Source: Pseudomonadota bacterium (lineage in GTDB: Bacteria > Myxococcota > UBA9042 > PHBI01). Taken from it: a DNA stretch of 11,322 bases. The notes beneath the pieces are model-generated. The model saw nothing but the letters and a program-made list of their open reading frames with translations, was not told the DNA's origin and made no database searches. Location of the stretch: the NCBI GenBank assembly GCA_005788935.1, contig SYAK01000043.1, positions 1 to 11,322 of the forward strand, written 5' to 3'. Shown here one piece after another: positions 1 to 5,405 of this stretch; the stretch's first letter is position 1; each line of letters opens with the position of its first letter. The position numbers and the translations under genes were made by a program.

Positions 1-1143
1 AAGCGCGTCTCGCTCGCGCGGGCCGTCATCTCGAACCCCGAGGTCGTTCTCTTCGACGAGCCGACGACCGGCCTCGATCCGGTCATGATCGCCTTCGTCG
101 ACGGGATGTTGCGCGACACGCGCGAGCGCTTCGGGATCACCTCTGTCATCGTCAGCCACGACATGACCTCGACCCTGAACCTCGCGGATCGCCTCGCTGT
201 CCTCGAGAACGGGCGCATCACGGCCGCGGGGCCGCTCGACGAGGTCATCGGCCCGAAGAAGACCCCGCTCGTCGAGGTGTTCTTCGCCGACGTCGGACGT
301 CTCGCGGAGACCGCGGCGAGCGCAGCGCAGCGCCCAGCCCGCCTGCTCTGGCCGCGGGACGAGGCGGACCCGCCCGCGGTCGAGCTGAGTGGCGTCACCA
401 AGGCCTTCAACGGGCAGCCCGTCCTGCGCGGCGTCGACCTCGTCGTCCCGCACGGCCGCATCACGACGCTCATCGGCGGCTCGGGCAGCGGCAAGTCGGT
501 CATCATGAAGCACATCATCGGCCTCATGCGCCCCGACGCTGGCGAGGTGACGATCTTCGGCACGCCGCTCTCGACGCTCTCGGACGCGCAGCTGCTGACC
601 CTCCGCACGCAGATCGGCATGGTCTTCCAGGGGGCGGCGCTCCTCGACGCGCTGACCATCGGCGAGAATGTCGCCTTCCCGCTCATCGAGCGGGGCTTCG
701 CGCGCGCCGAGGCCCGCGACCGCGCGCACGAGGTCATGGCGAAGCTCCACCTGACCGAACTCGCCAGCCGCATCCCTGCCGAGGTCTCCGCGGGGCAGCG
801 CAAGCGGGCCGGGCTCGCCCGCGCCCTCGTGCCGCGACCGAAGCTCATCATCTACGACGAGCCGACGACTGGGCAGGACCCGATTCTTTGCCGCATGCTC
901 GACGACATGATCGTCGAGGCGCAGGACCTCTTCGACGTGACGAGCCTCGTCGTCTCCCACGACATGCCGTCGGCGTTCCGGATTGCCCACCAGATCGCGA
1001 TGTTGCACGAGGGTGTCATCGTCGCGGCCGAGTCGCCTGACGGCCTCCGCGAGGTCGCCGACCCACGCGTGCGTCGCTTCATCTACGCGGGCACCGAGGC
1101 GGGGCGTCTCGCCGACGCCGAGCTCGCCGCCGCTGCGCCCTGA
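1..1143 (+). CDS. Tandem (fused) MlaF/Mkl-like ABC transporter ATP-binding protein, 5' end cut by window
   Basis: The frame is open from base 1, so the gene starts upstream; 380 codons are visible. The visible part of the first ABC domain has the tail of its signature region (KRVSLARA), Walker B with catalytic Glu and D-loop (LFDEPTTGLDP, codons ~18-28) and the H-loop His (IVSHDM). After a linker a second, complete ABC domain follows: Walker A GGSGSGKS (codons 159-166), a Q-loop in 'GMVFQG', signature VSAGQ (262-266), Walker B/D-loop IIYDEPTTGQDP, and H-loop His320. The 'RKRAGLARAL' and 'IIGLMRPDAGEV' stretches resemble MlaF/Mkl ATPases, which power MlaE-type permeases moving phospholipid or other lipids across the Gram-negative envelope via Mce proteins. 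The usual family protein has one ABC domain of about 260 aa; here two are joined. The second signature (VSAGQ, not LSGGQ/M) and D-loop (GQDP, not GLDP) are atypical. Permease and Mce partners are not in view; the MlaF assignment is by resemblance only. Confidence 0.9.
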   Translation, partial: KRVSLARAVISNPEVVLFDEPTTGLDPVMIAFVDGMLRDTRERFGITSVIVSHDMTSTLNLADRLAVLENGRITAAGPLDEVIGPKKTPLVEVFFADVGRLAETAASAAQRPARLLWPRDEADPPAVELSGVTKAFNGQPVLRGVDLVVPHGRITTLIGGSGSGKSVIMKHIIGLMRPDAGEVTIFGTPLSTLSDAQLLTLRTQIGMVFQGAALLDALTIGENVAFPLIERGFARAEARDRAHEVMAKLHLTELASRIPAEVSAGQRKRAGLARALVPRPKLIIYDEPTTGQDPILCRMLDDMIVEAQDLFDVTSLVVSHDMPSAFRIAHQIAMLHEGVIVAAESPDGLREVADPRVRRFIYAGTEAGRLADAELAAAAP

Positions 1144-1154
1144 CCGATGTCAAG

Positions 1155-1173
1155 CGGCCGTGACAATCGGCTG
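1155..1173 (+). terminator. Weak hairpin after the ABC gene
   Basis: A 6-bp stem (CGGCCG 1155-1160 with CGGCTG 1168-1173, one G-U pair) and a 7-nt loop sit 11 nt after the ABC stop codon. There is no T-run, so intrinsic termination is doubtful. The remaining bases to 1309 hold no gene. A TTGACC at 1197-1202 could be a -35 box, but there is no convincing -10 at the right distance. Confidence 0.3.
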
Positions 1174-1309
1174 ACGCGATTCGCAAACGGCGCTTCTTGA
1201 CCCTCTGGCGGCAGGTTCCAATCCTCCCCCCGTCGGCAGGTCGCCGACCGCCTCGGCCGCTTTCACAAGCAATCCCTGCAGCTTCGCGGGTGGCCAGGCG
1301 TCCATGTGT

Positions 1310-1341
1310 TTGCAGTACCAAGTATCGATTGGTGCAAGGAG
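1310..1341 (+). promoter_or_regulatory. Leader hairpin overlapping the sHsp Shine-Dalgarno (possible RNA thermometer)
   Basis: In the putative mRNA leader, TTGCA (1310-1314) can pair with TGCAA (1333-1337) and CCAA (1318-1321) with TTGG (1329-1332), leaving a 3-nt bulge (GTA) and a 7-nt loop. The 3' arm ends on the first two bases of the ribosome binding site AAGGAG (1336-1341), which lies 9 nt before the ATG at 1351. Bulged hairpins that hide the Shine-Dalgarno are known to control many bacterial Hsp20 genes (ROSE and fourU elements). This one lacks an obvious fourU run, and it covers only the edge of AAGGAG, so a thermometer role is inference. No CIRCE-like TTAGCACTC repeat is seen upstream. 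Confidence 0.4.
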
Positions 1342-1350
1342 CAGTGTCCC

Positions 1351-1788
1351 ATGTGGTTTTCGTGGAATGACTTCGATCGCAAGATGATGGGCTTCAACCA
1401 GCTCTTTCGTCAGCTCGAGCGCGCCGCGCGCCTGCCGTACGAGACCGCGCTCGTGACCGAGGATGACCCCGATCGCTTCGCGCTTGTGGAGACCCCGGAA
1501 CACTACATGTTCATGGTGGATCTGCCGGGCGTGAAGGCCAAGGACGTGCAGCTCGACCTCCACGACCAGACGCTGACCCTGACCGTCAAGCGCGAGGTCA
1601 AGGCCCCCGAGGCCTACGCTGTCCACCGCGCCGAGCGCACCTCCACCTCGTGGAAGCGCAGCGTCACGCTGCCGACCCAGGTCGACTCCGACCGTACGGA
1701 GGCCCGCTTCGACAACGGCGTGCTCTCCGTTCGCGTCGCGCGCTCCGCCGAGGTCCAGCCTCGTCGAATCGCGGTCAAGGCCACCTGA
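1351..1788 (+). CDS. Small heat-shock protein (Hsp20/alpha-crystallin family), first of a pair
   Basis: This 145-aa protein is an ATP-independent holdase that binds unfolding proteins in the cytoplasm until DnaK/ClpB can refold them. The N-terminal arm is aromatic- and Met-rich (MWFSWNDF), like the substrate-binding arms of bacterial sHsps. The alpha-crystallin domain spans about residues 43-131, with the VDLPGV motif (56-61), a TLTV strand and the conserved DNGVLSV near 121-127. The C-terminal anchoring motif is I-A-V (140-142), an acceptable I-X-I/V. The ATG at 1351 is chosen because AAGGAG lies 9 nt before it and the family's N-terminal arm starts there. An in-frame GTG at 1306 has no binding site and falls in the leader hairpin. 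A second sHsp follows after 48 nt, probably on the same transcript. The family is certain; substrate range is not predictable. Confidence 0.95.
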   Translation: MWFSWNDFDRKMMGFNQLFRQLERAARLPYETALVTEDDPDRFALVETPEHYMFMVDLPGVKAKDVQLDLHDQTLTLTVKREVKAPEAYAVHRAERTSTSWKRSVTLPTQVDSDRTEARFDNGVLSVRVARSAEVQPRRIAVKAT

Positions 1789-1836
1789 CCGGCATCCTGC
1801 GCCACGATAAAGTTTGAACACAAAGGAGTTTCAGAG

Positions 1837-2226
1837 ATGCTGACGACGACCAACCCCACCGGCCTGATGACCACCTCCACCGAGGACATCGACGTCCGCC
1901 CGACCATCCGCCCAGCCATCGACATCTACGAAAATTCAGACGAATTCCTGATGATCGCCGACATCCCCGGGGTCGACCGCGACGCCATCCACCTCGAGGT
2001 CGATCAGAAGACCTTCACCGTGAGCGCGCTGCGCAACCTCGGGACCCCCAAGGGCGGCCGCGTCGTCGCGGGCGGCGGGACGAACTTCGAGTACAAGCGC
2101 GTCTTCGAGCTGCCCGAGGCCGTGGAGCAGGGCAAGATCAGCGCCAACTACCGCGACGGCGTCCTCGAGGTGCACCTGCCGCGCAGCGAGAAGATGCGTC
2201 CGAAGCGCATCGCCATCTCGGGCTGA
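1837..2226 (+). CDS. Small heat-shock protein (Hsp20/alpha-crystallin family), second of a pair
   Basis: A 129-aa holdase of the same family as the preceding gene but clearly diverged from it. A flexible Thr-rich arm (residues 1-25) leads into the alpha-crystallin domain (about 26-116), with ADIPGV (41-46), FEYKRVFELP and YRDGVLEVHLP. The tail carries a canonical I-A-I anchor (125-127), followed by only two residues. A Gly-rich loop (GGRVVAGGGT, 73-82) takes the place of the longer charged loop of the first protein. The strong binding site AAAGGAG (1822-1828) lies 8 nt before the ATG. Its own binding site and the short gap suggest one operon with independent translation. Paired unlike sHsps often form mixed oligomers (as IbpA/IbpB do); whether these two do is inference. 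Confidence 0.95.
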   Translation: MLTTTNPTGLMTTSTEDIDVRPTIRPAIDIYENSDEFLMIADIPGVDRDAIHLEVDQKTFTVSALRNLGTPKGGRVVAGGGTNFEYKRVFELPEAVEQGKISANYRDGVLEVHLPRSEKMRPKRIAISG

Positions 2227-2238
2227 CCCCTTGCCCGC

Positions 2239-2269
2239 GAGGCCCGCGCCTGACGAGGGCGCGGGTCTC
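2239..2269. terminator. Strong GC-rich hairpin between convergent genes
   Basis: A 12-bp stem (2239-2250 with 2258-2269, one G-U pair as read on the + strand) and a 7-nt loop lie 12 nt after the sHsp stop and 8 bp beyond the stop of the convergent membrane-protein gene. The symmetrical placement suggests a shared bidirectional terminator. There is no T-run on either side, so it may act as a 3' stabiliser or pause element instead. Confidence 0.6.
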
Positions 2270-2277
2270 CCGGTCGG

Positions 2278-2775
2278 TTACCCGGCGAACCACCCGAAGG
2301 TGTCGCGCAGGTAATCGAGTCCGTAGGCCCAGCCGAGGTACCAGACAAATCGGAACGGGGCGGCCGAGAGCACGAGCGTCTGGACGGGCCCCACACGCGC
2401 CGAGCCGTAGATGGCGAAGAGCGCAAGGAGCGGCGGCAGGCCCACGAGGCCTCCGCTCGCGAAGACGAAGCAGGTCGCGAGCCCGGCACGCTCGGGTGCG
2501 TCGCCCGCGCGCGCCCCGGGGCTCCGTCGCTCGGCCCAGCGCTCCTTGTAGCGCGCGACAGCCCGCCGCACGAGACCGAAGCGCGCGAGGAAGAAGCCGG
2601 CGAAAAGATAAAGAAGTGCGTAGCCGACCATCTGCCCGACCGTCGCCGCGAGCGCGATCGACCACGGCGCGAGGTCGGGGTGGTCCTTCACCTGCACCAC
2701 CACCATGGCTTCGGCGTTGATGAACCAGAAGACGCCAGACGGGACGGCCCAGAGCGCGGTCAGCAGGTACGTCAC
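2278..2775 (-). CDS. Small integral membrane protein, VTT/DedA (YqaA-like) family candidate
   Basis: A 165-aa protein with four or five hydrophobic stretches: about residues 2-20, 38-64, 101-124 and 131-153. A charged cytoplasmic-type loop (70-98, Arg-rich) splits it. The pattern FASGGLVGLPPLL (105-117) followed by YGSARVG and an aromatic C-terminal helix is like the re-entrant 'G.PP' region of VTT/YqaA proteins, relatives of DedA lipid flippases. The resemblance is partial, so family membership is a proposal. The start is a GTG at 2775-2773, with GGAG (2784-2787) 8 nt before it and no ATG in a sensible place; the longer open frame would run into pncA. It follows pncA by 34 nt on the same strand, so it is probably co-transcribed. 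The pairing with a nicotinamidase does not reveal its substrate. Confidence 0.7.
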   Translation of the reverse strand: MTYLLTALWAVPSGVFWFINAEAMVVVQVKDHPDLAPWSIALAATVGQMVGYALLYLFAGFFLARFGLVRRAVARYKERWAERRSPGARAGDAPERAGLATCFVFASGGLVGLPPLLALFAIYGSARVGPVQTLVLSAAPFRFVWYLGWAYGLDYLRDTFGWFAG

Positions 2776-2783
2776 CGCGTTCT

Positions 2784-2787
2784 CTCC
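2784..2787 (-). promoter_or_regulatory. Ribosome binding site deciding a GTG start
   Basis: GGAG on the minus strand lies 8 nt before the GTG start of the small membrane protein. It is the main reason for trimming the longer open frame, whose 5' part overlaps the end of pncA and has the Arg/Ser-rich composition of a shadow frame. Confidence 0.6.
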
Positions 2788-2809
2788 GGGCGCGCGCCCG
2801 TGCGCGGGC

Positions 2810-3421
2810 TCACCACGCGTCCGAGGTCGTGATCGCGACGCCCGCGTCCCGCAACTCGGCGACAGCGCGCTCGCAGTCGCCTGGCGCGAGCTCGACGCCC
2901 CGCGATCCATCGACGATGAGCGACGTCCGGAGCCCGAGCGAGCACGCATCGAGCGACGTCCATTTGACGCAATAGTCGGTCGCGAGGCCGAGTACCGCCA
3001 CGTCGGTCACGCCCTCGGCCCGCAACCACGCGCCAAGTCCGGTGTCGTGGCGGCGCCCGTTGTCGAAGAAGCCGCTGTAGCTGTCGACAGTCGGGTCGCT
3101 ACCCTTGCGGAAGACCGCCTGGACGGACGCCACGTCGAGGGCCGACGCGAAGCTCGCGCCCGGGGTCCCCGCGACGCAGTGCACCGGCCAGAGGACCTGC
3201 GGCAGTCCGTGGAGGTCGATGACCTCGCCTGGGGCCCGGCCGGGGTGGCGGACAGCGAAGCTGCCATGGTCGGCGGGGTGCCAGTCCTGGGTCGCGACGA
3301 CGCGGTCAAAGCGCCTCGCGAGGCGGTTGGCGACGGGCACCACCGCGTCTCCGTCGGTCACGGCGAGGGCCCCACCGGGGAGGAAGTCGTTCTGGAGGTC
3401 GACGAGGATGAGGGCGCGCAT
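2810..3421 (-). CDS. pncA: Nicotinamidase / pyrazinamidase (isochorismatase-like hydrolase)
   Basis: A 203-aa cytoplasmic enzyme that hydrolyses nicotinamide to nicotinate and ammonia for NAD salvage; the family also activates pyrazinamide. All hallmark residues are visible: Asp8 (VDLQNDF), Lys106 (FRKG) and nucleophile Cys151 (ATDYCVK) form the triad. Asp46 and His48 (TQDWHP) and His81 (WPVHC) match the metal ligands. The cis-peptide region before Cys (LGLATDYC) and the 'QDWHP.DH.SF' block are typical of PncA rather than of other isochorismatase-like proteins. Length is normal for the family. The ATG at 3421 has no clear Shine-Dalgarno, but the first residues (MRALILVDLQNDF) match the family start exactly. 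It leads a two-gene unit with the VTT-like protein and is divergent from the thioredoxin lipoprotein across 162 bp, where I see no clear promoter. No nicotinate phosphoribosyltransferase is in the window. Confidence 0.95.
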   Translation of the reverse strand: MRALILVDLQNDFLPGGALAVTDGDAVVPVANRLARRFDRVVATQDWHPADHGSFAVRHPGRAPGEVIDLHGLPQVLWPVHCVAGTPGASFASALDVASVQAVFRKGSDPTVDSYSGFFDNGRRHDTGLGAWLRAEGVTDVAVLGLATDYCVKWTSLDACSLGLRTSLIVDGSRGVELAPGDCERAVAELRDAGVAITTSDAW

Positions 3422-3583
3422 GGGCGCAGGATAGACCGGACCGCGCGAAAGGTGTAGCCCTCATCGGCCGACACCCGCGCGCCCGACCCGAGGTGCGCTC
3501 CAGACGGCCCGGGCACGCGCGCGCCCCGACCGGCGCTCAGGCCGCCCGCGCGCCCGCCCGTACCCGCCCTGCCCGGAGGCTCC

Positions 3584-4780
3584 ATGCGCCCGCACCTTCC
3601 ATCTGCCGTCCTGCTGATGACGATGAATGTCGCCGCCCTCGCGGCCTGCGGTGGGGCGTCGGACGCACCTGGCGTTGGCTCCGAGGCGGCCTGCAGCTGC
3701 GGCGGCGATCGCTGCGGTGAGACGAGCTGCGGCACCAGCTGCGGCACGTGCCGCGAGGGCACCTTCTGCGGTGACGGCGCCTGTGTCGCGCTCGAGGGCG
3801 ACGCCTGCGACGAGATGGGGCTCGGAGCGACCGTCGCGACAGCGGTCCCGCGGATGGCGGCCGGAAGCCTCCGAGTGCGCTACGCAATCGCCAACATCGG
3901 CGCCGAGCCGCCCTTCGACCGCCTCGTCCTCGAGCTCAACCACGGCCTCCTGTGGGCCGGTGTGGCGCCTGGCCCGGTGTCGCGCCCGCTGCCAGGCGCC
4001 GAGGTCTCGGGCGGGCCGGTCTTCCTGCGCGGGCAGACCTTCTGCAACGACGTCGATTGCGGCTTCACCTGGGCGCCAGTCGCGGGCACGCTCGAACTCG
4101 AGGCCCCCGGCCTGCCCGAGGCCCGCCTCGTCGGAGCGCTGCGCGGCCTCGTCCTGCGTCAGGTCCGAATCGACGCCGCCACGGGCGACATCCTGACCTT
4201 TACGAACGCCCGGACCTGGTGCGTCGGCGACCTTCACCTCGACATCCCGGTCCCGGCACTCCCTGTCGCAGTAGGGTCGTGCGTGGCTGAGGGGACGGGG
4301 CGCAACCTCGGCGAGAACATCCGCGACATGACGCTCACGAACTGCGACGGGCAGGCGGTCGACCTGCATGACCGCTGCGGACACCACAAGGCCACGTGGA
4401 TCGTCGCATCGGCTGGCTGGTGCGGGGCCTGCGAGGCCTTCGTCCCCGAGGCCGCCGCGCGCGCGAGGCAGCTCGCCGAGGCGGGCCTCGACCTCGTCGT
4501 GGTGCTCGGCGAGGACCGTGGCGGTGCGGCACCAAGCCTCGCCTATTGCCGGGAGTACGCGCTCGCGAAGGGCCTCGACCCGGCAAACACCTTCATCGAT
4601 CACGACGGGCGCGCGGCGTGGTCGACGCTGTTTGGTGCCATCAACACCTATACAGATGGGTCCATTGGCCTCCCGTGGAACGCGGTGCTTGACGGACGCA
4701 GCATGCGCTACGTCTGGAGCTCGAACGCGGGCGAGGGCGACCTTTACGGCGCGCAGGACGCCCTGCTCGCCGCCCCCTGA
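3584..4780 (+). CDS. Exported lipoprotein with Cys-rich N-terminus and C-terminal thioredoxin-like domain
   Basis: 398 aa. A signal peptide with lipobox LAAC predicts lipidation at Cys22. A Cys-rich stretch follows (about residues 36-67), with spaced C..C..C..G.C repeats typical of delta-proteobacterial surface lipoproteins. Residues ~78-250 form a middle region I cannot assign; it looks beta-rich and has further Cys (DVDCGF, TWCVGD). The C-terminal ~130 residues resemble a TlpA/redoxin fold: 'TWIVASAGWCGACEAF' carries the active site C280-G-A-C283, a beta strand LVVVLGEDR follows, and Leu-Pro364 before WNAVLDG fits the cis-Pro loop. It therefore probably acts as a thiol-disulfide oxidoreductase, or a protein derived from one, at the envelope. 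The start at 3584 has GGAGG with only 4 nt spacing; internal ATGs at 3617 and 3623 would leave a signal peptide of about 10 residues, which is too short. A hairpin and a small secreted-protein gene follow. Confidence 0.85.
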   Translation: MRPHLPSAVLLMTMNVAALAACGGASDAPGVGSEAACSCGGDRCGETSCGTSCGTCREGTFCGDGACVALEGDACDEMGLGATVATAVPRMAAGSLRVRYAIANIGAEPPFDRLVLELNHGLLWAGVAPGPVSRPLPGAEVSGGPVFLRGQTFCNDVDCGFTWAPVAGTLELEAPGLPEARLVGALRGLVLRQVRIDAATGDILTFTNARTWCVGDLHLDIPVPALPVAVGSCVAEGTGRNLGENIRDMTLTNCDGQAVDLHDRCGHHKATWIVASAGWCGACEAFVPEAAARARQLAEAGLDLVVVLGEDRGGAAPSLAYCREYALAKGLDPANTFIDHDGRAAWSTLFGAINTYTDGSIGLPWNAVLDGRSMRYVWSSNAGEGDLYGAQDALLAAP

Positions 4781-4790
4781 GCGGGCGCGC

Positions 4791-4823
4791 GAGGAAATGC
4801 GACAGGCCGTGTCGGTTTTCCTC
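4791..4823 (+). terminator. Hairpin after the thioredoxin lipoprotein
   Basis: GAGGAAA (4791-4797) pairs with TTTCCTC (4817-4823), and CGACA (4800-4804) with TGTCG (4810-4814), separated by a 2x2 internal loop and closed by a 5-nt loop. It begins 10 nt after the stop codon. The T-run lies inside the 3' arm and not after it, so it is either an atypical intrinsic terminator or a processing/stability element. Confidence 0.6.
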
Positions 4824-4903
4824 AAGGCGCGGGTCCGGGCGGTCGACAGGGCATGCATCCCCGGCTGACGCAGCCGAACCCCGCCGCACGAACCCCGCTG
4901 CCC

Positions 4904-4908
4904 AAGGA
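4904..4908 (+). promoter_or_regulatory. Ribosome binding site deciding the start of the small exported protein
   Basis: AAGGA lies 8 nt before the ATG at 4917. An earlier in-frame ATG at 4908 overlaps this site and has no site of its own, so 4917 is preferred. Confidence 0.65.
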
Positions 4909-4916
4909 TGCCCACC

Positions 4917-5219
4917 ATGAAGTCGCTCACCCGCCTCGCCGCCGCCGCCCTCGCCTCGATGACCCTCTTCTCGGCCGCCTCGGCCTCCGCGGTCGACGTC
5001 CGCAACGAGGACGAGCGCGCCTACCCGATGACCGTCACCTCGTCCGCCATGTCGCGCGACGTGAACCTCCGCGGCCTGACCCTCTCGCTCTTCGTCTGCG
5101 TCGGGACCGGCGAGTTCAAGGTCGACGGCGTCGGCACGGTCAAGGCGACGGGTCAGGAGGTCATCACCATCCGCGGCGGTCGCTTCATCACCGACAAGGC
5201 CCACGCCGAGGTGCGCTGA
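4917..5219 (+). CDS. Small exported protein of unknown function
   Basis: 100 aa. An N-terminal signal peptide (MKSLTRL, then an Ala/Leu core) ends at ASASA, with predicted cleavage after Ala25, leaving a mature protein of 75 residues. The mature part alternates hydrophobic and polar residues (LTLSLFVCV, GEFKVDG, EVITIRGGRF), which suggests a small beta-sheet protein. It has a single cysteine (Cys61) and no lipobox, so it is probably soluble in the periplasm or secreted. I do not recognise a family. It has good codon use for this genome, a proper binding site and flanking hairpins, so it is a real gene. It follows the thioredoxin lipoprotein by 136 nt, with a hairpin between them, and may be transcribed alone. 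A functional link between its lone Cys and the thioredoxin neighbour is speculation. Confidence 0.8.
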   Translation: MKSLTRLAAAALASMTLFSAASASAVDVRNEDERAYPMTVTSSAMSRDVNLRGLTLSLFVCVGTGEFKVDGVGTVKATGQEVITIRGGRFITDKAHAEVR

Positions 5220-5246
5220 ACCGCTGCATCCGCTGCTCGGGCCGCA

Positions 5247-5281
5247 CGGGGCGTCGAGGGTCAAGAGGCCCTGGCGCCCCG
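5247..5281 (+). terminator. Hairpin after the small exported protein
   Basis: CGGGGCG (5247-5253) pairs with CGCCCCG (5275-5281) and AGGG (5257-5260) with CCCT (5269-5272); a 3/2-nt internal loop separates the stems and the loop has 8 nt. It starts 27 nt after the stop codon and has no T-run. The rest of the gap up to 5405 holds a candidate promoter and no gene. Confidence 0.55.
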
Positions 5282-5324
5282 CGGTCATTTCAGGCAGCGG
5301 CTCGGCTGGTCGTCGAATCGGGCC

Positions 5325-5353
5325 TTGAGCCCGCGAGGCGAGTTGCGTAATCT
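5325..5353 (+). promoter_or_regulatory. Candidate sigma-70 promoter for the lamin-tail lipoprotein
   Basis: TTGAGC (5325-5330) and TAATCT (5348-5353) are exactly 17 bp apart. The -35 box matches TTGACA at four of six bases, and the -10 box keeps the key first T, second A and last T. It ends 52 bp before the chosen ATG, and the bases around it are AT-richer than their surroundings. Matching by eye in GC-rich DNA is prone to chance hits. Confidence 0.4.
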
Positions 5354-5405
5354 GGCGTGAGCTGGCGCCGTGCGCGCGCCGCGATTCCGACCGCCGGGAG
5401 TCCCC

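Noticed and set aside
1197..1225. Sigma-70 or sigma-32 promoter before the sHsp pair
   Set aside because: TTGACC is present but AATCCT is a poor -10, and no CCCCAT-type heat-shock -10 lies at proper distance.
1306..1350. Longer start (GTG) for the first sHsp
   Set aside because: No binding site; the stretch forms the leader hairpin and holds the AAGGAG of the ATG at 1351.
3461..5005. 514-aa minus-strand open frame
   Set aside because: Arg/Ala/Gly-rich shadow of the thioredoxin lipoprotein and small exported protein; no recognisable motif.
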